The position numbers and the translations under genes were made by a program. From NCBI RefSeq assembly GCF_008329945.1, contig NZ_CP035807.1, positions 1,426,001-1,490,000 on the forward strand: 64,000 nt of DNA. Reading direction: 5' to 3'. Under the pieces are notes generated by a model that did not search any database, was not told where the DNA came from, and was given only the letters and a program-made list of their open reading frames with translations. Positions within the stretch are counted from its first letter, which is position 1; each line of letters starts with the position of its first letter. This DNA comes from Thiospirochaeta perfilievii. Its GTDB lineage: Bacteria > Spirochaetota > Spirochaetia > DSM-2461. Below are positions 1 to 9,949 of this stretch, one piece after another.

Positions 1-261
1 AGAAGCGGCAATTAAGTTTATTTTTTGTTCCGGATCTCCAACTGCCATTTCAACATCTAGTTTAACACCAGTTTTTTCCATTATATACTTCCCTGTATCA
101 CTCTCCATGTTATCCCAGTTAGGGTTAGGGTCTGAGAAAAAACCTGTAAATGTTACAGTTCCATCTTCTGATTGCACCTCTTGATTACCATTTGAATAGA
201 CTGGTAAAACAAGGGAAACAACTAGTGCCAATAAAACACTAATTTTTGTTAGTTTTGACAT
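1..261 (-). CDS. ABC transporter sugar-binding protein, N-terminal part
   Basis: The window edge cuts this gene; the first 87 codons are visible. The product starts with a basic-hydrophobic signal sequence, followed by SNGNQE and then a typical family 1 solute-binding start (FTGFFSDPNPNWDNM, later EKTGV and DPEQKINLI). It should bind an oligosaccharide in the periplasm and pass it to the two permeases encoded just upstream (303-2130). There is no lipobox cysteine, so export by signal peptidase I is likely, as in the other binding proteins here. The ATG at 261 is preceded by a GGAGA ribosome site at 266-270. It is the last visible gene of the LplABC/YesMN-like operon. The family is clear; the substrate is unknown. 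Confidence 0.85.
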   Translation of the reverse strand, partial: MSKLTKISVLLALVVSLVLPVYSNGNQEVQSEDGTVTFTGFFSDPNPNWDNMESDTGKYIMEKTGVKLDVEMAVGDPEQKINLIAAS

Positions 262-302
262 ATAATCTCCTTTTTTGTTTATTATATATATAAAGAGCTT
301 TG

Positions 303-1207
303 TTAACTCTTTACTGCACCAATTGTCATTCCTTTAACAAAATATCTTTGTAGGAATGGATAAACCATTAAAATTGGAACTACTGTAACAATTGTAATAG
401 CCATTTTTATACTCTCAGGAGTTATTGATTTCATCACCTCTAAAGTGGAATTATTTCTAGCTTGATCCGCACCGGTTTGTGTACTTTGTAAAATCTTCAT
501 TAGCTCAAATTGTAATGTAGTTAAAATATCGCTAGAACCGTTGTATAGATATGTATCAAACCATGAGTTCCACTGCCCAACAGCTATAAAAAGGGCTATT
601 GTCGCTATAACAGGGGTACATAGAGGAAGCACTATTTTAAAGAAAATCTTTATATCATTGGCTCCATCTATAAATGCAGACTCCTGTAGTTCAAAGGGTA
701 GACCATCCATATATGTTCTAATCATAAAGATGTAGAAGGCATTAACCATTGAAGGAAATATATAGACCCAGAAGTTATTCATTAAATGAAGGTCCCTTAT
801 TAATATAAAACCAGGAATTAGCCCTCCGGAAACATATAAGGTCAAGGCTAGGAATACGGAAAAAGGTCCCCTTGCCTGGAAGTCCTTTCTACTAAGAGTA
901 AAGGCAACCATAGTACATGCTGTTAACCCTGTAATTGTTCCTACAACCGTCCTTAGTGTGGACATAATAAATGCGTTTAACAGGTTCTCGTATGTAAATA
1001 TTATTTTATAATTATCAAGGGTAAATTTTCTTGGAAATATGGTTAATCCCCCTTAACCGAATCCAAAGACTCATTTAAAGAGATAGCTAAAACGTTTAAA
1101 AATGGATATAGGGTAACAACCCCTACTATTATCATAATAATAATGTTTGTTAAATCAAAAATATTATCACCAGTAATCTTCTTTTTTCTCATCAACTTCT
1201 TCTCCAT
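303..1207 (-). pseudogene. LplC-type sugar ABC permease with a one-base frameshift
   Basis: This inner-membrane permease of the LplC/YtcP (carbohydrate uptake 1) type ends in the classic YPFLQRYFVKGMTIGAVKS. It holds the EAA loop (ESAFIDGANDIKIFFKIVLPL). The reading frame starting at 965 gives only 220 residues, too short for the family (about 290-310). The missing N terminus lies upstream in another frame: the ATG at 1207 reads MEKKLMRKKKITGDNIFDLT through a first membrane span to SVKGD-stop. Adding one G to the five-G run (C's at 1048-1052) joins it to LTIFPRKFT and the rest. The 1207 start overlaps the stop of the partner permease by one base (TAATG), which supports it as the true start. 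It is either a real mutation in a decaying operon or a homopolymer sequence error. Confidence 0.82.
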
Positions 1208-2130
1208 TACATTACACTCTCATCGCTATACCGTTTAAATAGACCATTAGCGGTTAATAGAAGCCCAACACTAACAAGTGAGCTAACCATTCCTATGGCA
1301 GTACCAAAGGAGAACCGGTTTAATCCTAGACCATATTTAAGAGCATAAAGATCTAAAACTTCAGAATAGTCGTACACAAGTGAGTTTGCTAATAACATCT
1401 GCTTCTCGAAACCTATTCTAATCAGGTTTCCTATGGATAAAATAAGTAAAACAGTAATAACACTTCTTATACCAGGAAGGGTAATATGCCATATTTGCTT
1501 AAATCTTCCACAACCATCCACTTTGGCTGCATCGTACAATTCAGGGCTTATAGCAGATATGGATGCTATAAAAATAATGGAGTTCCAGCCCATCTCTTTC
1601 CATAAATCCGCAATAGTAACTATCCACCAGAATAGTTTTCCCTTAGCCATAAACTGTATTGGTTGGTTAATAAAGCCCAATTTAACTAGAACATCGTTAA
1701 CGACCCCACCATCAACTGATAATATTTTATAGAAAATACCTGCTACAACTACCCAAGAGACAAAATGGGGAAGATAAGATATTGTTTGTATAGCCTTTTT
1801 GAAAGGACCATTTTTTACTTCATTAATTGATACTGCAAATATTACCGGGATTGTAAAACCACCAATAAGTCCCATAATACTCATCGCTAATGTATTTCTT
1901 AATACTTTATAGAAAAGTGGATCAGCAAATATTTCAATAAAATTGGCAAAACCAACCCATTCCTGTTCAAAAAAAGATCTTCCCAATCGAAATTTCTGAA
2001 AAGCCATTGTCCACCCCCATATAGGGATATAGTTAAAGACAAGGACTAATAATAAAAATGGAACGGACATTAAATATAGATATTTTTGCTGTCTCATTTT
2101 CTTAAAAAAAGGCTTAAGCTTTTCTGCCAC
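1207..2130 (-). CDS. LplB-type sugar ABC transporter permease
   Basis: A 307-residue inner-membrane permease of the LplB/YtePlike carbohydrate uptake group. It has about six hydrophobic spans and the EAA loop ELYDAAKVDGCGRFKQIWHI that docks the ATPase. It starts at GTG 2130 after an AAAGGAG ribosome site. Its stop overlaps the start of the LplC-type gene, so the two are translationally coupled. It is the partner of the binding protein at 1-261. No ATPase gene is present, as is normal for this class, where a shared MsmK/UgpC-like ATPase encoded elsewhere serves several importers. The gene itself is intact, but its operon partner and regulators are damaged, so the importer may not work. Confidence 0.9.
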   Translation of the reverse strand: MAEKLKPFFKKMRQQKYLYLMSVPFLLLVLVFNYIPIWGWTMAFQKFRLGRSFFEQEWVGFANFIEIFADPLFYKVLRNTLAMSIMGLIGGFTIPVIFAVSINEVKNGPFKKAIQTISYLPHFVSWVVVAGIFYKILSVDGGVVNDVLVKLGFINQPIQFMAKGKLFWWIVTIADLWKEMGWNSIIFIASISAISPELYDAAKVDGCGRFKQIWHITLPGIRSVITVLLILSIGNLIRIGFEKQMLLANSLVYDYSEVLDLYALKYGLGLNRFSFGTAIGMVSSLVSVGLLLTANGLFKRYSDESVM

Positions 2131-2227
2131 AAATTAACTCCTTTACTAAATAATAACTTATTGTAGTAGAGGATTTTTTAATCAAATACCCACAAATTCA
2201 AGATAGATATCATATAGAAATTAGATA

Positions 2228-3481
2228 CTAACTCTCTAACTTTCGGTATTCTAGAGGTGACATTCCTGCATATTTTTTAAATTTAGTATGAAAATAATCT
2301 ACATATGAGTATCCTACTTTCTCCGCAACTTGGTAGACTTTATAACCTTGGGATAGATATTTTTTTGACATTTCAACCCTATATTTATCTAGATAGACGC
2401 TAAAACTCTCACCAACTTCCGCTTTAAAAACCTTTCCAAGGTAGGCACTGTTATAGTTTAGAACTTGGGAAAGGTCCTTTAGTTTAAGATTATCCATATA
2501 GTGATTCTCCACTATAAATTTCATATTTTTGACAAGAGTTTTACTAGACTGAATATCCTGTTTATCTATAGCGTTGTATAAAATACCTGTTATCTTATCC
2601 TCCAGTTCATATAATCTAGTGCAGCGCTGAATTTCCATTATAATATCACTATTACCTGGAAGATTTGCTCTAGATAGTTTATTAGCCTCTACCACAGCAG
2701 TTAACGCCCCAAGGGTTAATCTACAAAACCAATCCTTTACCATACTCTCTGAAAAACTTTGATTTATCATTTGATGGGAGAAATTATCTAACTCTATTTT
2801 TATTCGATGTTCGTTTCCAACCTCTATTAGCTTTTGCATAACATCTATAGTATCCTCTAGGCTAGGTTCTAATCCAATTAGAGTTGGGTATACTCTAAAA
2901 AACATCTTGGAAGTAATGCCCTTATATGTGGAGAAAAATCGATTATCCATTAGATCTTCTAAATCGTCCAAGGAGTTTGGTAAGTCTTCAATATTGTGAA
3001 CAACCCTGCCGATACAACCATCATAGTTTTGTCCTTTTAGAAATTTTGTAAATAATTTGTTTATTGTTTTTATTCCTGCTGCTCTTAAGTAGTAATTTTT
3101 TAATAAAACTATATTTGGGCTTCCAATAATTAAAACAACACCTAAGTCCTCTTTTTTTATCCAATCTTCAAATCTTTCCTCTTGATCTTTTGGGATATTA
3201 ACCATTAGTAGCTGATAACTACTCCAGTTTATCTCCCTTGGCTCAATATTTGGGATTTTTTCTGTAGATAGCCCTAGATAGGATCTAAAATAACTTTTAA
3301 TTTTTCTATCCTGAGTTACAGGATTATTAGACTTCTCAGCTTCTATTATTTTTGCAACACTATTTAGACTCTCTATTAGCTCCTCCTCATCAATAGGTTT
3401 TAACAGATAGTTATCAGCATGATAGTTAAGAGCCTGCTTAATATAGCCAAAGTCCCTATGGCCTGTAAGTATTATAAAATG
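2228..3481 (-). pseudogene. AraC-type response regulator, C-terminal fragment (cut by IS)
   Basis: This is the downstream piece of a YesN-like response regulator. The open frame runs without a start from the insertion sequence edge. It begins HFIILTGHRDFGYIKQALNY and includes the receiver-domain lysine (LLKPID). It then has a long linker and a two-helix-turn-helix AraC domain (DLSQVLNYNSAYLGKVFKAEVGES through AGMSPLEYRKLES). The receiver start with its phosphorylatable Asp lies on the other side of the IS (5394-5611). An internal ATG at 3205 could give a 325-residue protein lacking the receiver, perhaps a constitutive DNA-binding fragment. It sits between the sensor kinase and the LplB gene and would have regulated this transporter. 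Confidence 0.88.
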
Positions 3482-5393
3482 GGGGCTGTTGCAAAAGTAA
3501 TATTTTGTAACAGTCTTTTTTGTTTATAAACATAAAGAATATAAATTATGATAAAAATTGTATAAAAACGGAAGAAAATCCTCTTCTAACAGCTTTTTAA
3601 TTTAAAGTTAGATTGTAATACCAAATAAAATGAGACGACTTATAATAGTTATCAACTCTAAAGTCTAAGCGGAATTTTCAAGGGTATGGTAAAATGGGAT
3701 ACCAAGTTCATTTCTTGCTAGTCTATAACCCAAGTGAATAATATTCATAGACATACACATCAGATTCCAATCTGTATGTATACCTTTAATCCCTTTTCTT
3801 AAGAACCTTTTAAATGACCAGTTATTTTTTATCTGTGCAAAAGCTCCTTCAGCTTGAATACTTCTGTTAACCCTTATCTCTTTACCTAAGGGACTAGAAA
3901 TCCTTTCAGTAGATTTTCTCTGAAACTCTGCAAGAGTATGATTTATCTGTACCTGTTTATATTTTGCTTTACTTTTTTTCATACAGGCAGATTTTACAAG
4001 GCAACTTTTACACCCTCGTTTACATCTGTATACATGCGTAACTTGCTCATTACCATACTTATCCTTCTTAACTTTCAGATGTTTTAGAACTAACTTTTTA
4101 CCTCTAGAACAGATGAAACAATCATTGTCCTTATCATAGGTCATATTATCCTTTAGCCCAATGTCTGATTTTACTTTCCTCTTTTTTGAGTGTTCATATT
4201 TCATTGGCTTTATATATGACTCAATGTCCCTTTTTTCCAATGCCTCATGGTTGTGCTGACAATCATACCCACTATCAGCACAATATTTTTTATACTTCCA
4301 ATCTATTCTTTCATGCATGTGGTCGATAGCTGGAATCATTGTTGCATAATCAGTTCTGTCTGAACTAGCGTAGTTTCCAACAATATAACCTCCATCAACT
4401 AGAACCTGAAGATTATATGCAGGTTTCAATTGTCCATTCCGCATATGGTCCTCTTTCATCCTCATAAAAGTAGCATCGGGATCAGTTTTACTCATACTAT
4501 TTCGCTCGGGCATAGCATCTAGTTGACTCTTATAATCCTCTAATTTCTTTAAATATATGTTAGTATCTCTAAATATTCTCTGTTCCGCTGTAATCCGATG
4601 ACCACGTCCTGTTTTATTTGGCTTCAGGTTATCAGTAGTTCCCATTAAATACTCTATTATACTTTTTAGAGCATCTTCGGGAGAACTATTCTCTAATTCT
4701 ATTGGATATAAGTTTACAGATTCATGTATTATTTCTTCTATATGATTTATTAGTTTAGGAAGGTTCTTTTTAATAGATTTTTTCCAAATAAATGTATATC
4801 TGTTAGCTTTGGACTCAATTTTGGTTCCATCTTGGAAAACTATATTTTTTGTTAATTCTCCCAAAGATCCGAGACGATTAATTTGCTGATAAAAAAGGTT
4901 GTCTATTGCATCTGAGTGCTGTTGTATGAATCTATCTATGGTTGAATGGTCAGGAGCTTTTTTACCATCAAGAACTTTTAATAGAAAGAGATCTCTCTTG
5001 CATAACTTCTCGGTATCACGAGAGCTATACTTTCCCTGTGTTCGAGCATATAGAAGTATCAGCATCATTGTATAACTATCCACAGCAGGAGGTCGTCCAG
5101 ACTTTTTCTTAGGTTTTTCAAATTTACTATAATCTAGACCCTGTAACATAAGCATTAGTGCCGCTTCATGATCTGTTACTTTTAATGGAATAGAAATATT
5201 TAAGTCTAAATATGATTGTTTATGATTGGAAAAGTCTGTAATATACATTTACGTGCTCCTTTTTGATGTCAACAACCAAATTTTAGCACGTTGGGACTAC
5301 TTTGTGGTCCCTTTTATTTTGAAAACTACTGAAAATCACGTTTATAAATAAAAAAAGGCTGTTGAAAGTCATAATGACTTTTGCAACAGCCCC
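3482..5393 (-). mobile_element. IS1182-like insertion sequence, complete
   Basis: A 1,912 bp element carries one transposase gene on the minus strand. Its ends are perfect 17 bp inverted repeats (GGGGCTGTTGCAAAAGT at 3482-3498 and its complement at 5377-5393). Each end can also fold on itself into an imperfect hairpin. It splits a response-regulator gene: codons before and after the element belong to the same receiver domain. No target duplication is evident. The host bases next to the ends are ATG on one side and CAT on the other, so the target was probably a small palindrome. The family assignment rests on the transposase; the exact repeat boundary may shift by one G. Confidence 0.9.
3665..5248 (-). 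CDS. IS1182 family transposase
   Basis: A 527-residue DDE transposase. The N-terminal DUF772-like region (SGRPPAVDSYTMMLILLYAR, then DHSTIDRFIQQH) is followed by the first catalytic Asp (VFQDGTKIESKANRYTF). The second is in KKYCADSGYDCQHNHEAL. A cysteine-rich stretch (CKRGCKSCLVKSACMKKS) comes next, then the catalytic Glu (QAEGAFAQIKNNWSFKRF). This layout and length fit the IS1182 group. The ATG at 5248 is preceded by an AAAAAGGAG ribosome site. The gene is intact with all three acidic residues, so the element could be active. It is the only transposase in the window. Confidence 0.93.
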   Translation of the reverse strand: MYITDFSNHKQSYLDLNISIPLKVTDHEAALMLMLQGLDYSKFEKPKKKSGRPPAVDSYTMMLILLYARTQGKYSSRDTEKLCKRDLFLLKVLDGKKAPDHSTIDRFIQQHSDAIDNLFYQQINRLGSLGELTKNIVFQDGTKIESKANRYTFIWKKSIKKNLPKLINHIEEIIHESVNLYPIELENSSPEDALKSIIEYLMGTTDNLKPNKTGRGHRITAEQRIFRDTNIYLKKLEDYKSQLDAMPERNSMSKTDPDATFMRMKEDHMRNGQLKPAYNLQVLVDGGYIVGNYASSDRTDYATMIPAIDHMHERIDWKYKKYCADSGYDCQHNHEALEKRDIESYIKPMKYEHSKKRKVKSDIGLKDNMTYDKDNDCFICSRGKKLVLKHLKVKKDKYGNEQVTHVYRCKRGCKSCLVKSACMKKSKAKYKQVQINHTLAEFQRKSTERISSPLGKEIRVNRSIQAEGAFAQIKNNWSFKRFLRKGIKGIHTDWNLMCMSMNIIHLGYRLARNELGIPFYHTLENSA

Positions 5394-5611
5394 ATAGATC
5401 TAACCTCTTTAATAACTTCAAGACCACTTTTACCCGGCATTCGTATATCAATAATACAGACTTCTGGCTTAAGGGTATTTAACTTTTCTAAACACTCTTC
5501 TCCATCCCTAGCATCTGCAACGATCTCAAAACCAAGACTTTTCCAATTTATTATGGTTTTTAACCCCTCACGGATTAATCTCTCATCATCAGCAATTATC
5601 AGTTTAATCAT
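5394..5611 (-). pseudogene. Response regulator receiver domain, N-terminal fragment (cut by IS)
   Basis: This is the start of the YesN-like response regulator. It reads MIKLIIADDERLIREGLKT with the acidic pair (DD), and the phospho-acceptor Asp lies in PEVCIIDIRMPGKSGLEVI. Host codons end at RSM; after that the frame enters the insertion sequence and stops within it (at 5369). The missing half continues at 3481. Its ATG overlaps the stop of the sensor kinase (ATGA), so the two were co-translated. Without the rest of the receiver and the DNA-binding domain, this fragment cannot act as a regulator. Confidence 0.9.
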
Positions 5612-7421
5612 AATACTCTCTCTTTTGGAATTACAAATTCGATTTTAACACCACCTCCATTTGGTTCGGAGATACGTAGTCCATACTCCTCTCCAAATGA
5701 GAGTCTTAACCTCTCGTTAACATTTCTTATACCAATCCTTGTTCCATTATTTTTAGGAATTGTAAAAAGATGTTTTAATTTTTCTTCAGAAATACCTGGC
5801 CCATTATCTTCAATGCATATGGCCATATCTTCACTCTGCATTTTTATTTTTAATTTTAATTCCCCTCCCCGGGTTTCTTCTCTATTCCATGAATAAGGGC
5901 ATTTTCAATTAGTGGCTGTATTAGTAAAGGGGGCATCATTACTTCTAAACATTCATCTTCCACATCTATATAATAGTCAAAATTACTGTCTAATCTAAAT
6001 TTTTCTATTTCTAAAAAACTCTTTATTATTTCAAGTTCATTTTTAAGGGAGAACCAAGAACCTTCTACTTCTAAAACCCTTCGCATTAGACGGCCTAACT
6101 GCTTAACTATGTTGGCAATCTCTGGTTGGCTGTCCATATGTGCCTTCATTCTAATTGCCTCTAAAGAGTTAAAGAGAAAGTGTGGATTTATCTGACTTGC
6201 GAGCATTTGAAGCTTTATCTCGTTTTGGTGATTCTCTAAGGCCCTTTTTTGTCTATTTGTAATATCTATTTGGGTAACAAGCCTATTAATATTTTTAACC
6301 ATGTTATTAAAGTGGTGTGCTAACTTCCCTATCTCATCCTTCCCATCTATCTCAATGAATGAGTGAAAATGTCCATTGGCTACAATATCCATAGACTCCT
6401 GAACCCTTATTAATCTTCGAACTAGTATTGAATATAGAATATAGAGGGCTAAACTAGCTATTATAACAAGCAGTATTATAGAACGAAAACCAAATAACCA
6501 TACCTCATTAGCCTCCTCTATAATTGAAGAGACAGAAAAAATAGAGAAGATCTTTACCCCATTACTAGAGTTTTCTGTGGTAATATCATCTACAATCATA
6601 TGGTACTTCTTATTATCAATCAAAATATTATACTGACCTTTAGCCTCTCTCAAATTCGGAAATTCCTCCTCAAATTCATAATAACTATTACTCTTTCTTC
6701 CAGCATTATTTGTGGAAATGATTTTTCCATACTCATCAACTATAAATGTTTCATATGACTCTTTTGAGAAAAGATTATTTAGTCTTTTTGTATCTATATC
6801 AATAACTAACACAGCATAATTTCCATGCTCTTTAAAGTATAAAGTTCTAACTAAACTTAGGTTTGTATTATTTTTTTTAGTAATATCGCTAAAGGATAGC
6901 CATGTGTTTTGTCCGTTAGAGCCTAAAGCTCTTTTATACCAAGCTCTATTAATAATTTCATTGTTTACAGGTATAAACTCCCAGTTATTTAACATTGTAT
7001 TATTATCTACATAGATTTTTATAGCAGTAATTTCAGGATAATCATTTATATACTCTCGAAAAGTAGTAAATTCTCTATATGTCTTAAAAACCTCTAAACT
7101 ACTTTGATACTCTCTATTTACAATATCTCCTATAGTGTACATTAAAGAAACTTTATCAGATATGGTTAAAGCCCTCTGTAGAGCCTCAGTTGTACTAGAT
7201 TTTGATCTAACCATATTCTCAAGGGATTGATTATAAGCTTTATCAATCATAATATCCCTAAAGTGTTGAACCATAAATGAAGTAATAAATGTAAATGGTA
7301 GTATAATTAATATAAGAAAGCTAATAACCATCTTTCCCCTAAGGCCTAAATCGTTAAAAGTTCTAAGTAGTCTATTTTGCATATAATTATATTTACATAG
7401 GTTTCTTATTTTATCCAACAA
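5608..7421 (-). pseudogene. YesM-like sensor histidine kinase with a one-base frameshift
   Basis: A membrane sensor kinase. It has a first span at about residues 28-50, a Cache-like extracellular domain, a second span near 310-330 and a HAMP-like linker. The His_kinase box QINPHFLFNSLEAIRMKAHM carries the phosphorylated His. The frame breaks after LIENALIHGIEKKPGEGN: one missing G in the GGGG run (C's at 5862-5865) separates it from the ATP-binding half (ICIEDNGPGISEEKLKHLF and the G2-type GTRIGIRNVNERL). Restoring it gives KKPGEGELKLKIKMQSEDMA, a natural junction. It overlaps the response-regulator start. As drawn it would lack ATP binding and be inactive. It may be decay after the IS insertion, or a sequence error. 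Confidence 0.85.
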
Positions 7422-7515
7422 ATAAGTATCAAAATATAAAATCTCTAATTTTTAGGGTATTTTTAGTCTATTTTATTCCGTATACAACTTCTACCTCATC
7501 CCTAAAAATATAGTC

Positions 7516-9912
7516 ATGATTGATGGACATTTAAAAAGGGTTAAACCCTTAGTTGAAAGACTAACACTAGAGAATAAGATAAACTTAATGTGCCAGTACC
7601 AGGAAGATATACCTGAATTGGGAATTGGTAAATATAAACATGGAACAGAAGCGGCCCATGGTATATCCTGGCTAGGGAAAGCAACTATGTTCCCTCAACC
7701 TATCGGTTTGGCAGGTACTTGGGATAAAGAACTTTTAAAAAAAGTTGGTGAAGTTATAGGGATTGAAGCTAGAGGATTTTATGCTAGGGACCCAGAAGTA
7801 AACGGACTAACACTATGGGCTCCAACAATTGACTTAAATAGAGACCCAAGATGGGGAAGGACAGATGAGGGGTATGGAGAAGACCCTATATTAGTGGCAA
7901 ATATGGCGTCCGCCCTTATTAATGGGATCCAAGGTGATGACCCTAAGTATCTAAGAGCTGCAGCAACTTTAAAACATTTTTATGGTAATAATAACGAGAT
8001 TGATAGAGGATTCTGCTCCACTAATATATCTGAGAGGATAAAACGTGAGTACTACCTAAAAGTTTTTAAGCTTGTTATTGATAAAACCCAGGTTATGTCT
8101 ATGATGACTGCTTATAACTCTGTAAATGGAGTCCCCGCAAATATACACCCTGACCTACACAACATTGTAAGAGACGAATGGGGATGGCCGGGGTTTGTAG
8201 TTAGTGATGCAGGAGATGTTTTATCATTAATAAGTGAACATAAATATGTTGAAAATACTGTTGATGCAGTATCTTTATCCATTAAAGCTGGTATTGACAG
8301 TATAACTGATGACCACGATATTAGTAAAAAAGCTCTTAGAGAAGCCTTAGATTGTGGAAAACTAGTGGAAGAAGACTTAGATAAAGCCATAACCAGGGCT
8401 CTTTTAGTTAGGTCTATGATAGGAGAATTTAATAAAAACAACCCCTATTCCAATATTACAGAGGATATTATAGGAGCCGAGGAACATGGGAAAGTAGCTC
8501 ATGAAGCATCTAAAAAGAGTATTGTATTACTAAAAAATAGTAATAAGATACTACCTCTGACTTCAAAGGATACTGGAATATCTCTATTGGGTAACATGGC
8601 GGATAGAATTTATAGAGATTGGTATAGTGGAGAATTTCTGTATGAAGTAACTGCTGATAAAGCTTTTAAAAACAATTATGCTAGAGTCTCTGTATGTGAT
8701 GGTAACGATAGAGTTACAATACAGGATAATACTTCCGGCCTATATCTTTCTCATGATGGATCTTTTACAAAGGAACCAACAATTTTTGAAATGGAAGAGT
8801 GGGGATGGGGGGCTACAACCTTTAGATACCCAGAGACAAAAAAATATTTAACAAGTTTAGATAACTCAATATCCTGCGAAGCTGACTCTATCTTTGGGTG
8901 GTTCACTAAGGAAGTTTTTTATACCAAGCAGAGTGAATCAACACAGATCATTACATGGAATAATGTTGATACATATGTAGAAGATGCAAAGTTAGCTTTT
9001 AAACATAAAGGTGCAACTGATGGGGATATAGGGATTTCAGCATCAACACCCCTTAATCCTGTCTATGCAGGAGAAGGTAACTTTTCTATAAAACAAGTTT
9101 CAGATGGAATATCTAAAGCAGTAGAAATGGCTGAAAATACTAAGTACCCTATTGTTATAGTAGGGAATCACCCATTAATTAATGGTAAAGAGACAATTGA
9201 TAGGCACGATTTAGTTCTAGCTAAGAGACAGATAGAATTGGCCAATAAAGTAATAGACATTAATAAAGATGCAATATTAGTTTTAATTGGTAGTTACCCA
9301 TTTGCCCTAGGAGAATTAAAAGAAAAGTACAGCACTATCCTCTATGCATCACACCTTGGTCAGGAGTTTGGAAATGCAATAGTGGATGTTATATCCGGGA
9401 AAGAAAATCCAAGTGGTCGACTACCTCTAACCTGGTATAAATCATCTAAGGATTTAGGAGATATAATGGATTATGAGCTCCCAACTGGGGGAAAAACATA
9501 CCTTTATTATAAAGGTGATGTGGAATATCCATTTGGTCACGGTTTAAACTACTCTAATATAGAGTATTCTGATTTAAAGGTTAATAATAAAACAATTAGG
9601 AGTAATGATAATATAGAGCTATCTTTTAAGATAAAAAACAGTGGCCCCTATGATGCTAGAGAAGTTGTTCAGATATATATTAAACATTATGGAAACAGAG
9701 TTATACGTCCAATACAACAACTTGTTGATTTTGAAAAGGTACTTATTAAAAATGGAGAGTCCAAGATTATTGAGTTTGTTGTAAGTGCATCTGAGTTTAA
9801 CTACTGGGATGAAGATAGTAATAAATTTCAATGGGAGAAGGGTTATGGAGAGATATTTATTTCCAAATCATCTAGAAATAACATTTTAAAACAAAAATTA
9901 GAACTAGCTTAA
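7516..9912 (+). CDS. GH3 family beta-glucosidase / beta-glycosidase
   Basis: A 798-residue glycoside hydrolase family 3 enzyme that removes terminal beta-linked sugars from oligosaccharides. The (beta/alpha)8 domain covers about 1-330 with KHGTEAAHGI, WAPTIDLNRDPRWGR and LKHFYGNN. The likely nucleophile is Asp231 in GFVVSDAGDV. The (alpha/beta)6-like domain holds an extra aromatic-rich stretch at about 375-500, reminiscent of the fascin/beta-trefoil inserts seen in some GH3 enzymes. A fibronectin-like C-terminal domain follows (YPFGHGLNYSNIEYS onward). There is no signal peptide, so it acts in the cytoplasm on imported oligomers. It diverges from the sensor kinase. No ribosome site is visible before the ATG. 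Glucosidase is favoured over xylosidase by context only. Confidence 0.9.
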   Translation: MIDGHLKRVKPLVERLTLENKINLMCQYQEDIPELGIGKYKHGTEAAHGISWLGKATMFPQPIGLAGTWDKELLKKVGEVIGIEARGFYARDPEVNGLTLWAPTIDLNRDPRWGRTDEGYGEDPILVANMASALINGIQGDDPKYLRAAATLKHFYGNNNEIDRGFCSTNISERIKREYYLKVFKLVIDKTQVMSMMTAYNSVNGVPANIHPDLHNIVRDEWGWPGFVVSDAGDVLSLISEHKYVENTVDAVSLSIKAGIDSITDDHDISKKALREALDCGKLVEEDLDKAITRALLVRSMIGEFNKNNPYSNITEDIIGAEEHGKVAHEASKKSIVLLKNSNKILPLTSKDTGISLLGNMADRIYRDWYSGEFLYEVTADKAFKNNYARVSVCDGNDRVTIQDNTSGLYLSHDGSFTKEPTIFEMEEWGWGATTFRYPETKKYLTSLDNSISCEADSIFGWFTKEVFYTKQSESTQIITWNNVDTYVEDAKLAFKHKGATDGDIGISASTPLNPVYAGEGNFSIKQVSDGISKAVEMAENTKYPIVIVGNHPLINGKETIDRHDLVLAKRQIELANKVIDINKDAILVLIGSYPFALGELKEKYSTILYASHLGQEFGNAIVDVISGKENPSGRLPLTWYKSSKDLGDIMDYELPTGGKTYLYYKGDVEYPFGHGLNYSNIEYSDLKVNNKTIRSNDNIELSFKIKNSGPYDAREVVQIYIKHYGNRVIRPIQQLVDFEKVLIKNGESKIIEFVVSASEFNYWDEDSNKFQWEKGYGEIFISKSSRNNILKQKLELA

Positions 9913-9917
9913 TTATA

Positions 9918-9949
9918 TCTACTGGGCTAATTATTTTTAGTCCGGTAGA
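9918..9949. terminator. Bidirectional terminator between GH3 and AraC genes
   Basis: A 13-bp stem (TCTACTGGGCTAA at 9918-9930 with 9937-9949, two G-U pairs) has a loop TTATTT. It lies tail-to-tail between the GH3 stop and the AraC gene and covers the AraC stop codon. T-rich bases follow on the plus side. Confidence 0.55.

Noticed and set aside
3471-5403. Target-site duplication around the insertion sequence
   Set aside because: Flanking bases (…AAAATG and ATAGAT…) do not repeat directly; only a small inverted ATG/CAT match is visible.
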